Assembly (NCBI RefSeq): GCF_001559075.2
Contig: NZ_CP014015.2
Coordinates: 3,534,001 to 3,598,000, forward strand
Source: Citrobacter amalonaticus
Lineage (GTDB): Bacteria > Pseudomonadota > Gammaproteobacteria > Enterobacterales > Enterobacteriaceae
Reading direction: 5' to 3'
DNA: 64,000 nucleotides
Numbering within the stretch: the stretch's first letter is position 1; each line of letters begins with the position of its first letter. The notes beneath the pieces were generated by a model that was not told the DNA's origin, ran no database searches, and was given only the letters and a program-made list of their open reading frames with translations. Shown piece by piece: positions 8,564 to 16,915 of the stretch. Both the position numbers and the translations under genes were made by a program.

Positions 8564-9472
8564 TTACCGCAGCGCCTGTACGGCTTTCTCCAGCGCGCTG
8601 TGTAATAACTGGCGGTCATGGCGATAAGGAATATCGCTGGCCTCCAGAACTTCCTGAATCACCACCCGGTCGCTGACCGCAGAGACATTCACTTTCGGTC
8701 CCACGATAACCGCATCAACGACTCTTTTACCGACATACTGCTCCATAATGGTTAGCTTATCGATCAGCGTCAGGCTTGCGGCGGGGATGCTCAGTTCCCG
8801 ACCCAGATTGCCGATGTAGACCATGGGCGCCTGCGTGCGGCGCAGCGCCTGGGCGAGCTCATCCAGCAGCAGGATTGGCATCAGGCTGGTGTAAAAACTG
8901 CCCGGACCGATAATAATCAGGTCGGCGTCGTTAATCGCCTGCACCGCTTCCCGGGTAGTGGGGACCTTTGGTGACAGCATCAGTTCCTGCAAGGGCGAGG
9001 TGAGCTGATCAATATTCACTTCACCGTACACTTCATGCCCTTGATCGTCGATCGCCATCAGGTCAACGGGCAGCTCCGACATGGGGATTAAATGTGCGTC
9101 TACTTTTAGCAGATTACGAATTAAGTTGATAGCTTCCAGAGGCCGCACGCTCAGGTGATCGAGCGCCTTTAACATCAGATTTCCGAGGTTATGACCGGAA
9201 AGTTCGCCATTACCGCCAAAACGGTACTCAAACATCGCGGAAGCGACGCTCGGTTCGGTAATCAACTGATTGAGACAGTTGCGCATATCGCCCCAGGCGA
9301 TTCCCCCTTCTGAGCGGCGAATACGGCCCGTCGAGCCGCCGTTATCCGTGGTGGTCACGATACCGGTGAGGCGTGAGCCGAGGGAGGAGAGGGAAGAGAG
9401 AACGCGTCCTAATCCATGCCCTCCGCCGAGAGCGACGACACGATCCAGGTCAGCCAGCGTACGATTGCGCAT
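8564..9472 (-). CDS. ybhK: YbhK, YvcK/CofD-family protein
   Basis: A 302-residue protein of the gluconeogenesis-factor (YvcK) family, related to the phospholactate transferase CofD. The N-terminal nucleotide-binding segment VVALGGGHGLGRVLSSL and the TDNGGSTGRIRR segment are clear. In Bacillus the family affects cell-wall precursor supply; the E. coli function is unsettled. The start MRNRTLADL at 9472 follows an AGGA site. A much longer frame runs to 9667, but its extra 65 residues are not part of the family. Confidence 0.92.
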   Translation of the reverse strand: MRNRTLADLDRVVALGGGHGLGRVLSSLSSLGSRLTGIVTTTDNGGSTGRIRRSEGGIAWGDMRNCLNQLITEPSVASAMFEYRFGGNGELSGHNLGNLMLKALDHLSVRPLEAINLIRNLLKVDAHLIPMSELPVDLMAIDDQGHEVYGEVNIDQLTSPLQELMLSPKVPTTREAVQAINDADLIIIGPGSFYTSLMPILLLDELAQALRRTQAPMVYIGNLGRELSIPAASLTLIDKLTIMEQYVGKRVVDAVIVGPKVNVSAVSDRVVIQEVLEASDIPYRHDRQLLHSALEKAVQALR

Positions 9473-9669
9473 AAAAATTCCTGAAGTCAGATTTACCGCG
9501 CTACAGTAGCGCAAACAGGGGCTTTTCAGCAATTCGCCAACGGCAAGTTGAGAAAATAAATTCTGCCGTACTACCTCTTTAGAGTGACGAATGCCTGACT
9601 GCGAAATGATATACATCAATGCAAAAGTGCTATTTTTGCTTATTCTGTAGCGAAATGGCACGATCATGA

Positions 9670-9693
9670 CGCTATATACATGATTATACAGCG
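9670..9693. promoter_or_regulatory. ModE-like operator upstream of moaA
   Basis: CGCTATATA (9670-9678) and TATACAGCG (9685-9693) form an inverted repeat with one mismatch and a six-base spacer. This resembles the TATAT-containing sites of the molybdate regulator ModE, which activates moa transcription in E. coli. The assignment is inferred from pattern and position. Confidence 0.6.
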
Positions 9694-9752
9694 TTAAGTG
9701 TAAATGGCATTATGTTCATTTACACGCTAGTATCGCCATAACCACAGTAAAC

Positions 9753-9867
9753 ACTCTAGCCTCTGCACCTGGGTCAAATGATACGGTGCTTTGGCCGTGA
9801 CAACGCAAACGCATTGCCACCAGGGCGCAGGAAGAAATGACTTCGCCTCCCGTATTTGGAAAGGTGT
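9753..9867 (+). ncRNA. molybdenum cofactor (Moco) riboswitch
   Basis: The moaA leader contains the recognisable Moco-RNA core in order: GGGTCAAATGATACGGTG (9771-9788), TTTGGCCGTGACAA, TTGCCACCAGGGCG and GGAAGAAATGACTTCGCC (9830-9847). It ends with CTCCCGTATTTGGAAAGGTG just before the moaA ATG. The element senses molybdenum cofactor and lowers moaABCDE expression when cofactor is present, and it includes the moaA ribosome site. Its ends are approximate. Confidence 0.92.
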
Positions 9868-9869
9868 AC

Positions 9870-10859
9870 ATGGCCACACAACTGACCGATGCTTTCGCGC
9901 GCAAGTTTTACTACTTGCGTCTGTCGATTACCGACGTGTGCAACTTTCGTTGCACATACTGCCTGCCGGATGGCTACAAGCCCGGCGGCGTCACCAATAA
10001 AGGTTTTCTCTCCGTCGATGAAATTCGCCGGGTGACCCGCGCCTTTGCCAACCTGGGCACTGAAAAAGTGCGTCTGACCGGTGGCGAACCCTCTCTGCGT
10101 CGTGATTTCACCGACATCATTGCCGCCGTGCGTGAAAACGAGGCGATTCGTCAACTGGCGGTAACCACCAATGGCTACCGTCTGGCGCGTGATGCCGCCC
10201 ACTGGCGCGAGGCTGGCTTGACCGGCATTAACGTCAGCGTCGATAGCCTTGATGCGCGTCAGTTCCACGCGATTACCGGGCAGGATAAATTCCAGCAGGT
10301 GATGGCGGGCATCGATGCCGCGTTTGATGCCGGTTTTGCAAAAGTTAAAGTCAACACCGTGCTGATGCGCGATGTGAACCATCATCAACTCGATACCTTT
10401 CTCGACTGGATCCAGACGCGTCCCATTCAACTGCGTTTCATCGAACTGATGGAGACGGGTGAGGGCAGCGAACTGTTCCGTAAACATCACATCTCCGGTC
10501 AGGTGCTGCGTGACGAACTGTTGCGTCGCGGCTGGATCCACCAGCTACGCCAGCGTAGCGACGGTCCGGCGCAGGTCTTTTGTCACCCCGATTATGAGGG
10601 TGAGATCGGCCTCATCATGCCGTATGAAAAAGACTTCTGCGCGACCTGCAACCGTCTGCGCGTCTCCTCCGTGGGTAAACTCCATCTCTGCCTGTTTGGT
10701 GAGGGAGGCGTCAGCCTGCGTGATTTGCTGGAAGACGATGAGCAACAAGATGCGCTGGAAGCGCGTATCGCACTTGCGTTGCGTGAGAAAAAACAGACCC
10801 ATTTCCTGCATCAGAACAATACCGGTATCACCCAGAACCTCTCATACATAGGCGGTTAA
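9870..10859 (+). CDS. moaA: GTP 3',8-cyclase
   Basis: MoaA (329 residues) is the radical-SAM enzyme that converts GTP to 3',8-cH2GTP, the first step of molybdopterin synthesis, with MoaC. The SAM cluster is C24, C28 and C31 (DVCNFRCTYC). The second cluster is in DFCATCNRLR followed by HLC, near residues 257-275, and the protein ends in the conserved double glycine IGG. The start at 9870 follows the riboswitch ribosome site; an earlier ATG at 9837 lies inside the riboswitch. First gene of moaABCDE. Confidence 0.97.
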   Translation: MATQLTDAFARKFYYLRLSITDVCNFRCTYCLPDGYKPGGVTNKGFLSVDEIRRVTRAFANLGTEKVRLTGGEPSLRRDFTDIIAAVRENEAIRQLAVTTNGYRLARDAAHWREAGLTGINVSVDSLDARQFHAITGQDKFQQVMAGIDAAFDAGFAKVKVNTVLMRDVNHHQLDTFLDWIQTRPIQLRFIELMETGEGSELFRKHHISGQVLRDELLRRGWIHQLRQRSDGPAQVFCHPDYEGEIGLIMPYEKDFCATCNRLRVSSVGKLHLCLFGEGGVSLRDLLEDDEQQDALEARIALALREKKQTHFLHQNNTGITQNLSYIGG

Positions 10860-10884
10860 CGCCGCTTTGAACAAGGAGTTTTCC

Positions 10885-11397
10885 ATGAGTCAGGTAAGCG
10901 CTGAATTCATTCCGACCCGCATTGCTATTTTGACGGTATCTAATCGTCGTGGCGAAGAGGACGATACCTCCGGCCATTTTCTGCGTGATTCCGCGCAGGA
11001 AGCGGGGCATCAGATTATCGATAAAGCGATTGTCAAAGAGAACCGTTACGCCATTCGCGCGCAGGTTTCAGCATGGATTGCCAGTGATGCGGTGCAGGTG
11101 GTGTTGGTCACCGGCGGCACGGGCCTGACCGAAGGCGACCAGGCTCCGGAAGCGCTGCTGCCGTTATTTGATCGCGAAGTGGAAGGCTTCGGCGAAGTGT
11201 TTCGTATGCTGTCGTTTGAAGAGATCGGCACGGCTACGCTGCAGTCGCGCGCGGTGGCGGGCGTGGCCAACAAAACGCTGATTTTCGCGATGCCAGGCTC
11301 CACCAAAGCCTGCCGTACCGCGTGGGACAATATCATTGCACCGCAGCTTGATGCCCGTACGCGTCCCTGTAATTTTCACCCACATCTGAAGAAGTAA
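10885..11397 (+). CDS. moaB: molybdopterin adenylyltransferase family protein MoaB
   Basis: MoaB (170 residues, as in E. coli) has the MoCF-biosynthesis fold that binds molybdopterin, including the glycine-rich LVTGGTGLTEGD segment. Its paralogue MogA is the main adenylyltransferase in E. coli, so the role of MoaB there is less clear. The ATG at 10885 follows AAGGAG; a TTG six codons earlier overlaps that site. It sits 25 bases after moaA and 5 before moaC. Confidence 0.94.
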   Translation: MSQVSAEFIPTRIAILTVSNRRGEEDDTSGHFLRDSAQEAGHQIIDKAIVKENRYAIRAQVSAWIASDAVQVVLVTGGTGLTEGDQAPEALLPLFDREVEGFGEVFRMLSFEEIGTATLQSRAVAGVANKTLIFAMPGSTKACRTAWDNIIAPQLDARTRPCNFHPHLKK

Positions 11398-11402
11398 TAA
11401 GT

Positions 11403-11888
11403 ATGTCGCAACTGACTCACATAAACGCCGCCGGTGAAGCGCACATGGTGGATGTCTCCACAAAAGCGGAGACCGTCCGCGAAGCGCGCGCTGAAGCCTT
11501 TGTCACCATGCGCAGCGAAACGCTGGCCATGATTATCGACGGCAGCCACCACAAGGGCGATGTGTTCGCCACCGCGCGTATTGCCGGTATTCAGGCGGCA
11601 AAGCGCACCTGGGAGCTGATCCCGCTGTGCCATCCGTTGCTGTTGAGCAAAGTGGAAGTACAACTGCAGGCGCAACCTGAACACAATCGTGTCCGTGTTG
11701 AATCGCTGTGTCGTCTTACCGGCAAAACCGGGGTGGAGATGGAAGCGCTGACGGCGGCGTCCGTGGCCGCGTTGACCATTTACGACATGTGCAAAGCGGT
11801 GCAGAAAGATATGGTGATTGGTCCGGTGCGTCTGCTGGCGAAAAGCGGCGGTAAGTCTGGCGATTTTAAGGCGGATTCGAATGATTAA
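11403..11888 (+). CDS. moaC: cyclic pyranopterin monophosphate synthase
   Basis: MoaC (161 residues, the E. coli length) rearranges the MoaA product to cyclic pyranopterin monophosphate. Family landmarks are LIPLCHPLLLSKVE (about residues 73-86) and TGKTGVEMEALTAAS (about 104-118), followed by the MCKAVQKDM region containing the active-site lysine. Its last eight bases overlap moaD. Confidence 0.96.
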   Translation: MSQLTHINAAGEAHMVDVSTKAETVREARAEAFVTMRSETLAMIIDGSHHKGDVFATARIAGIQAAKRTWELIPLCHPLLLSKVEVQLQAQPEHNRVRVESLCRLTGKTGVEMEALTAASVAALTIYDMCKAVQKDMVIGPVRLLAKSGGKSGDFKADSND

Positions 11889-12126
11889 GGTTTTGTTCTT
11901 CGCTCAGGTTCGCGAACTGGTGGGTACCGATACGCTGGATGTGGCGGCAGATTTCCCGACGGTGGAAGCGCTGCGTCAGCATCTGGCTGCTAACAGCAAC
12001 CGTTGGGCGCTGGCGCTGGAAGACGGCAAGCTGCTGGCGGCGGTAAACCAGACGCTGGTGAGCTTTGATCATCCGCTGACGGCGGGTGATGAAGTGGCTT
12101 TCTTTCCTCCGGTCACGGGAGGCTGA
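11881..12126 (+). CDS. moaD: molybdopterin synthase sulfur carrier subunit
   Basis: MoaD (81 residues) is the small ubiquitin-like subunit of molybdopterin synthase. It ends FFPPVTGG; the terminal Gly-Gly is thiocarboxylated after activation by MoeB and supplies the dithiolene sulfur. The ATG at 11881 overlaps the end of moaC (ATGATTAA), and the frame upstream of it is only the moaC shadow. One base separates its stop from the moaE start. Confidence 0.96.
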   Translation: MIKVLFFAQVRELVGTDTLDVAADFPTVEALRQHLAANSNRWALALEDGKLLAAVNQTLVSFDHPLTAGDEVAFFPPVTGG

Positions 12127-12127
12127 G

Positions 12128-12580
12128 ATGGCGGAAACAAAAATTGTGGTCGGGCCTGCGCCGTTCAGCGTGGGGGATGAATATCCCTGGCTGGCGGCAC
12201 GCGACGAAGACGGTGCGGTGGTGACTTTCACGGGTAAAGTGCGCAACCATAATCTCGGCGACAGCGTGAAGGCGCTCACGCTGGAGCACTATCCGGGAAT
12301 GACGGAAAAAGCGCTGGCGGAGATTGTCGACGAGGCGCGGGCGCGCTGGCCGCTGGGACGCGTCACGGTGATTCACCGGATTGGCGAACTGTGGCCGGGC
12401 GATGAAATCGTCTTTGTCGGCGTCACCAGTTCGCACCGCAGCAGTGCGTTTGAGGCCGGGCAGTTCATCATGGACTATCTGAAGACGCGTGCGCCGTTCT
12501 GGAAGCGTGAAGCCACGCCGGAAGGCGAGCGCTGGGTGGAAGCCCGCGACAGCGATCGGCAGGCGGCAAAACGCTGGTAG
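12128..12580 (+). CDS. moaE: molybdopterin synthase catalytic subunit
   Basis: MoaE (150 residues) is the large subunit that joins MoaD thiocarboxylates to cyclic pyranopterin monophosphate, making molybdopterin. Visible family motifs are VTFTGKVRNHN near residue 40, HRIGELWPGD near 86, and PFWKREAT near 117, which carries the catalytic lysine. The start at 12128 is one base after the moaD stop, so the two subunits are translationally coupled. It closes the moa operon. Confidence 0.96.
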   Translation: MAETKIVVGPAPFSVGDEYPWLAARDEDGAVVTFTGKVRNHNLGDSVKALTLEHYPGMTEKALAEIVDEARARWPLGRVTVIHRIGELWPGDEIVFVGVTSSHRSSAFEAGQFIMDYLKTRAPFWKREATPEGERWVEARDSDRQAAKRW

Positions 12581-12634
12581 CAGGAAATTGTGATACGCTT
12601 ATCCAGAGTGGTCACTTTCAATCAGGAGATTATC

Positions 12635-13339
12635 ATGGACCGATTTCCACGATCCGAATCAATCGTGCAGGCGCGTTCCGGCCTGCAAACCTATATGGCG
12701 CAGGTATACGGCTGGATGACGGTCGGGTTGCTGCTTACCGCGTTTATTGCGTGGTATGCGGCGAATACGCCAGCCGTCATGATGTTCGTCTTTTCCAGCA
12801 AAATTACGTTCTTCGGTTTAATCATCGCTCAACTGGCGCTGGTCTTTGTGCTGTCTGGCTTGGTGCATAAACTCAGTGCCGGCATGGCGACGACGCTGTT
12901 TATGCTCTATTCGGCGCTAACCGGGCTCACGCTCTCCAGTATTTTTGTCGTCTACACCTACTCCTCGATCGCCAGCACCTTTGTGGTCACCGGCGGGATG
13001 TTTGGCGTGATGAGCCTGTGGGGTTACACCACGAAGCGCGATCTGAGCGGCTGGGGAAACATGCTGTTTATGGCGCTGATCGGTATCATCCTGGCCTCAC
13101 TGGTGAACTTCTGGCTGAAGAGTGAAGCGCTAATGTGGGCGGTGACCTATATCGGCGTGGTGGTGTTTGTCGGGCTGACCGCCTATGACACCCAGAAACT
13201 GAAGAACATCGGCGAGCAGATCGATGTGCGTGACAGTTCTAACCTGCGTAAATACTCGATTCTCGGCGCGCTTACGCTGTATCTGGACTTCATTAACCTG
13301 TTCCTGATGCTGCTGCGTATTTTAGGCAATCGCCGCTGA
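12635..13339 (+). CDS. ybhL: YbhL, Bax-inhibitor-1 family membrane protein
   Basis: A 234-residue inner-membrane protein with about seven hydrophobic segments, of the BI-1/TMBIM family (E. coli YbhL is also 234 residues). The C-terminal hallmark GLTAYDTQKLKN and the LTLYLDFINLFLMLLRI helix are present. Family members form proton- or calcium-sensitive channels, but no E. coli substrate is established. The ATG at 12635 has a CAGGAG site; the GTG at 12590 would add 15 unrelated residues. In E. coli the paralogue ybhM follows; here it is missing. Confidence 0.93.
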   Translation: MDRFPRSESIVQARSGLQTYMAQVYGWMTVGLLLTAFIAWYAANTPAVMMFVFSSKITFFGLIIAQLALVFVLSGLVHKLSAGMATTLFMLYSALTGLTLSSIFVVYTYSSIASTFVVTGGMFGVMSLWGYTTKRDLSGWGNMLFMALIGIILASLVNFWLKSEALMWAVTYIGVVVFVGLTAYDTQKLKNIGEQIDVRDSSNLRKYSILGALTLYLDFINLFLMLLRILGNRR

Positions 13340-13347
13340 GTTCGTTG

Positions 13348-13376
13348 TGCCGGATGGCGGCTACGCCTTATCCGGC
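13348..13376. repeat. REP element after ybhL
   Basis: A single unit, GCCGGATGGCGGCTACGCC then TTATCCGGCC, between the convergent ybhL and ybhN genes. Confidence 0.8.
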
Positions 13377-13410
13377 CAACGAAAATGATGCCGAGGGCGG
13401 TGACGAGGTA

Positions 13411-14373
13411 TTACTTCGCCATCGCCTTCTCGTTCTTTGCCCGCAGCTTCTTCGCTCGACTCTCCAGCAGCAGATAGCTCAATAGCGCCAGCAAAAGCGG
13501 GACAAAGTAATACAGCATGCGATAGGCGATCAGGGCGGCAATAATCGTGCCTTGCGACGCGTGTTCCCCCGCCAGCAGCGCGATAAAGACCGCTTCCAGG
13601 ACGCCAATTCCCGCAGGAATGTGGACAATCACCCCCGCGATACTGCTGACCAGCAGCACGCCCAGCACGAAGAAATAGTTTACCTGCTGGCCCAGCAGCA
13701 GCCAGATGATCGCCCCCATCACCATCCAGTTTGTGCTGGAGATAGCCATCTGGGCCAGCGCAAATTTCCACGACGGTAGCACCAGTTTTTGCCCTTTGAT
13801 CGTCATATGACGATGCTTTGCGAAGGCGCAGAACCACAGATAAATAGCGATGATTAACAGCAGCACCCCGCCCAGAATGCGCAGCGTGCCCTCGTCGATA
13901 TACCAGTGGGCCGGCAGTTGCACCACGCCAAAGGTGAAGATGATCCCGCCAAGCAGAATGTAGCCCAGCCAGTTGGTGGTGATGCTTAGAGAGAAGATAC
14001 GGGTGATGGTGCCACCCGGCAGGCCGAGGCGGGAATAGAGTCGGTAGCGCATACCAATGCCGCCGACCCAGGTACTGAGCGTCAGGTTAAAGGCATAGCA
14101 GATAAACGACACCAGCATCACCTGCCGCTTTGCCAGCTTGTGACCACAATAGGCGCGGCCCAGCAGGTCATAGCAGCCATAGAGCAGATAGCTGAGGATC
14201 ACCAGCCCGACGGCGCTCAGCAACGCAACCCGGTTGTAATCGCGAATGACGTTCCACACCTCCTCCCAGTTGACCTTGCTGGCGTAGACGACCAGCAGCA
14301 CAATCACGGCGATAAAAAACAGCCAGGTGAGGATCTTTTTTGCCAGCCGCCAGCGCGGATGTGATTTTGCCAT
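13411..14373 (-). CDS. ybhN: YbhN, lysylphosphatidylglycerol synthase-type membrane protein
   Basis: A 320-residue inner-membrane protein (E. coli 318) with about eight hydrophobic helices, matching the LPG-synthase / UPF0104 transmembrane family. The family segments YAFNLTLSTWVGGIGMRYRL and HIPAGIGVLEAVFIAL are visible. The catalytic soluble domain found in MprF proteins is absent, so lipid transport or flipping is more likely than aminoacylation; this is inference. The start at 14373 shares one base with the clsB stop (TGATG). Last gene of ybhP-clsB-ybhN. Confidence 0.92.
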   Translation of the reverse strand: MAKSHPRWRLAKKILTWLFFIAVIVLLVVYASKVNWEEVWNVIRDYNRVALLSAVGLVILSYLLYGCYDLLGRAYCGHKLAKRQVMLVSFICYAFNLTLSTWVGGIGMRYRLYSRLGLPGGTITRIFSLSITTNWLGYILLGGIIFTFGVVQLPAHWYIDEGTLRILGGVLLLIIAIYLWFCAFAKHRHMTIKGQKLVLPSWKFALAQMAISSTNWMVMGAIIWLLLGQQVNYFFVLGVLLVSSIAGVIVHIPAGIGVLEAVFIALLAGEHASQGTIIAALIAYRMLYYFVPLLLALLSYLLLESRAKKLRAKNEKAMAK

Positions 14374-15614
14374 CAGGGTTTGGCTCCTGTGTTCTGTACC
14401 TCCACCCGATCCTGCGTTTCCATTTCGGGCTGGGCTGGCGGATCCACCTGCGCCAGATGGGGAGTATGTGCCGGAAGCCAGCCGACCAGCGCCGGGAAGT
14501 GACGTAAGAAGTGGAACGCCAGCACGCTTTTGGTCAGGTTCCACCAGGTGCGTCTCGGCAGCATCGACTCATCAACCTGCTTACAGTCTTCGGTAATGAT
14601 CGCGTTGAGGTTGTCGCGCAGCGTCTGGTTGAACTGGCGATCGTGAACGATCAGGTTGGCTTCCAGATTAAGCGACAGGCTGAGCGGGTCGAGATTGCTG
14701 GAGCCGACCGTCGCCCAGTGGTCATCCATCAGCGCCACTTTGCCATGCAGTGGCTTACGGCGGTATTCGTAAACCTGGACATCGCCTTTCACCAGATAGT
14801 TGTACAACAGGCGGGCTCCGACTTTCACAATCGGCATATCCGGCTCCCCCTGCACGACCAGTTTGACGCGCACGCCGCGGCGGGCGGCTTTGCGCATGGC
14901 GTGCAGTAACCGGTAGCCAGGAAAGAAGTAGGCGTTGGCGATAATCACCTCCCGCCGTGCCTGGGTGAGCATTTTCAGGTAGTGACGTTCGATATCGTCG
15001 CGGTGCTCGTCGTTATCGCGCCAGACGAACAGCGCCTGCGCCTCGCCGGGCTGGCGGTTCTCTTCCGCACGGTGATGACGACGCCACCAGCGGCGCACCG
15101 CGCTCTGTCCGGGGAGATTTTCCACCTCAAACTGCAGAATATCGGCGACGACAGGTCCTTCCACACGCACTGCATAATCCTGCTTGGCTTCCGGGCCGTA
15201 GTCGGACATATGTTCGTCGGAATAGTTAATCCCGCCGACAAACGCCACCCGGTCGTCAATCACCACAATCTTGCGATGCATACGGCGAAAGACGTTGGTG
15301 CGCATACCAAAAATTCGGGGACGCGGATCGTAATAACGAAACACCACACCTGCTGAGGTCAGTTCGCCGACGAACGTATCACTTAGATCCGGCGAGCCGT
15401 AGCCGTCCAGCAGCACTTCCGCCTTCACGCCACGTTTTGCTGCGGCCAGCAGAGCCGCATGGAGCTGTTTCCCTACCTCATCTTCAAACCAGATGAAGGT
15501 TTCGAGAATAATTTTTTGCTGCGCATCGGCTATTGCCGCAAACACGGCGGGATAATACTGATCGCCGTTTTCCAGTAACTGGATCTGATTACCTTCACGC
15601 CAGCCACATTTCAT
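14373..15614 (-). CDS. clsB: cardiolipin synthase B
   Basis: ClsB (413 residues, as in E. coli) is a phospholipase-D superfamily enzyme that makes cardiolipin from phosphatidylglycerol and can also form phosphatidylglycerol from phosphatidylethanolamine. Both HKD motifs are intact: H113-K115-D120 (HRKIVVID) and H290-K292-D297 (HGKVALMD). It lacks the N-terminal membrane helices of ClsA. It overlaps ybhP by four bases and ybhN by one. In E. coli YbhP increases ClsB activity, and the operon context fits that. Confidence 0.96.
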   Translation of the reverse strand: MKCGWREGNQIQLLENGDQYYPAVFAAIADAQQKIILETFIWFEDEVGKQLHAALLAAAKRGVKAEVLLDGYGSPDLSDTFVGELTSAGVVFRYYDPRPRIFGMRTNVFRRMHRKIVVIDDRVAFVGGINYSDEHMSDYGPEAKQDYAVRVEGPVVADILQFEVENLPGQSAVRRWWRRHHRAEENRQPGEAQALFVWRDNDEHRDDIERHYLKMLTQARREVIIANAYFFPGYRLLHAMRKAARRGVRVKLVVQGEPDMPIVKVGARLLYNYLVKGDVQVYEYRRKPLHGKVALMDDHWATVGSSNLDPLSLSLNLEANLIVHDRQFNQTLRDNLNAIITEDCKQVDESMLPRRTWWNLTKSVLAFHFLRHFPALVGWLPAHTPHLAQVDPPAQPEMETQDRVEVQNTGAKP

Positions 15615-16372
15615 AGATGGATCTCCGCGCTAAGGGGGGCATGGTCAGAGAGATGCCGCCAGTTGCACAGCGGCAGCGCTGTCGGCGAACTGGCATTGGC
15701 ATTTTTCACGTAAATACGATCGAGGCGTAGCAGCGGCAGGCTGACGGGAAAGGTGCGCGCGGGGCGACCGCGGGCGCGGGTAAAAATCTCCTCAAGCCCG
15801 GCAGCGACTTTTAGCGGATAATTCGCTTTCTGCCGCCAGTCGTTGAAATCACCGGCCACCACCACCGGTTCGCCATCGGGCAGGGCGTTAACCCAGTTTG
15901 CCAGCAGGGTGAGCTGCGCCTGCCGGTGAGCTTCTCGCAGGCCGAGGTGAACACACATCACATGAATCGGTTTCCCGAGTTGCGGCGGAACAATACGACA
16001 GTAGAGCACGCCACGCTTTTCACTGCTGCCGACCGAAACATCCCGATTCTCATAATGTTCAATAGGATAGCGTGACAGCACCGCGTTGCCATGATGCCCT
16101 TGCGGGTAGACGGCGTTACGCCCGTAAGCGTAGTCACTCCACATGGTGTCGGCGAGAAATTCGTAGTGCGTGGTATCCGGCCAGTTTTCGACGTGCAGCG
16201 GATGCACTTCGTGCGCGCCCATCACCTCCTGCAGGCAGACAATGTCGGCGCCAACCGTACGAACGGCATCACGCAGTTCCGGTAAAATGAAGCGCTTGTT
16301 AAAGGCGGTAAAGCCTTTATGCGTATTGATGGTGAGCACGGTGAATGAAAAATTTCGTGTCGACTGAGTCAT
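15611..16372 (-). CDS. ybhP: YbhP, endonuclease/exonuclease/phosphatase-family protein
   Basis: A 253-residue EEP-superfamily protein, the E. coli length. The metal and phosphate-site motifs are in order: LTINTHKG (residues 13-20), CLQEVMG near 46-52, VVAGDFNDW near 171-179 and LSDHAPLSAE near the end. It is the first gene of ybhP-clsB-ybhN and overlaps clsB as ATGA. Neighbouring lipid genes suggest a phospholipid-linked role rather than DNA cleavage, but its substrate is not known. Confidence 0.93.
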   Translation of the reverse strand: MTQSTRNFSFTVLTINTHKGFTAFNKRFILPELRDAVRTVGADIVCLQEVMGAHEVHPLHVENWPDTTHYEFLADTMWSDYAYGRNAVYPQGHHGNAVLSRYPIEHYENRDVSVGSSEKRGVLYCRIVPPQLGKPIHVMCVHLGLREAHRQAQLTLLANWVNALPDGEPVVVAGDFNDWRQKANYPLKVAAGLEEIFTRARGRPARTFPVSLPLLRLDRIYVKNANASSPTALPLCNWRHLSDHAPLSAEIHL

Positions 16373-16504
16373 TTTTCTCCTGTTGGTGTCACGCTTCTGA
16401 TTGAAATAGTGTAGTCGTCGTCACAAAAAGGTGCGGTGTTACGGAATTTTCCGTAAAGTGCGGTACTCTGAGTAATTAGAGAAAAATCTTTCAGGAGAAA
16501 AGCC

Positions 16505-16915
16505 ATGAGGTGGCAACAACGAGTTCGTGTCGCAACGGGGTTAAGTTGCTGGCAGATTATGTTGCATTTACTGGTCGTGGCGTTGTTGGTCGTGGGCTGG
16601 ATGAGTGGCACGCTGGTGCACGTCGGCCTGGGATTATGCGTAGTGTATGGTGTGACCGTATTACTGATGCTGGCGTTACAGCGTCATCATGAGCAGCGCT
16701 GGCGCGAAGTCGCCGACGTGCTGGAAGAACTCACCACCACCTGGTATTTCGGCGCGGCGCTGATTGTGCTGTGGCTGTTGTCCCGGGTTTTACAAAACAA
16801 CGTCCTGCTGGCGTTAGCGGGACTGGCAATCCTGGCCGGACCCGCTGTGGTTTCGCTGCTGGCGAAAGACAAAAAACTACATGATTTTGCGTCTAAACAT
16901 CGCATACGCCGCTGA
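16505..16915 (+). CDS. ybhQ: YbhQ, small inner-membrane protein
   Basis: A 136-residue protein with four hydrophobic stretches (about residues 15-35, 37-57, 78-95 and 98-118) and a basic tail SKHRIRR. It is the same length as E. coli YbhQ, whose function is unknown. It starts at an ATG preceded by CAGGAGAAA. It is divergent from ybhP, and its 3' end overlaps the convergent ybhR coding end by 39 bases. Confidence 0.9.
   Translation: MRWQQRVRVATGLSCWQIMLHLLVVALLVVGWMSGTLVHVGLGLCVVYGVTVLLMLALQRHHEQRWREVADVLEELTTTWYFGAALIVLWLLSRVLQNNVLLALAGLAILAGPAVVSLLAKDKKLHDFASKHRIRR

Noticed and set aside
9472..9667. 65-residue N-terminal extension of YbhK
   Set aside because: Family proteins begin at MRNRTLADL, and the internal start has its own ribosome site.
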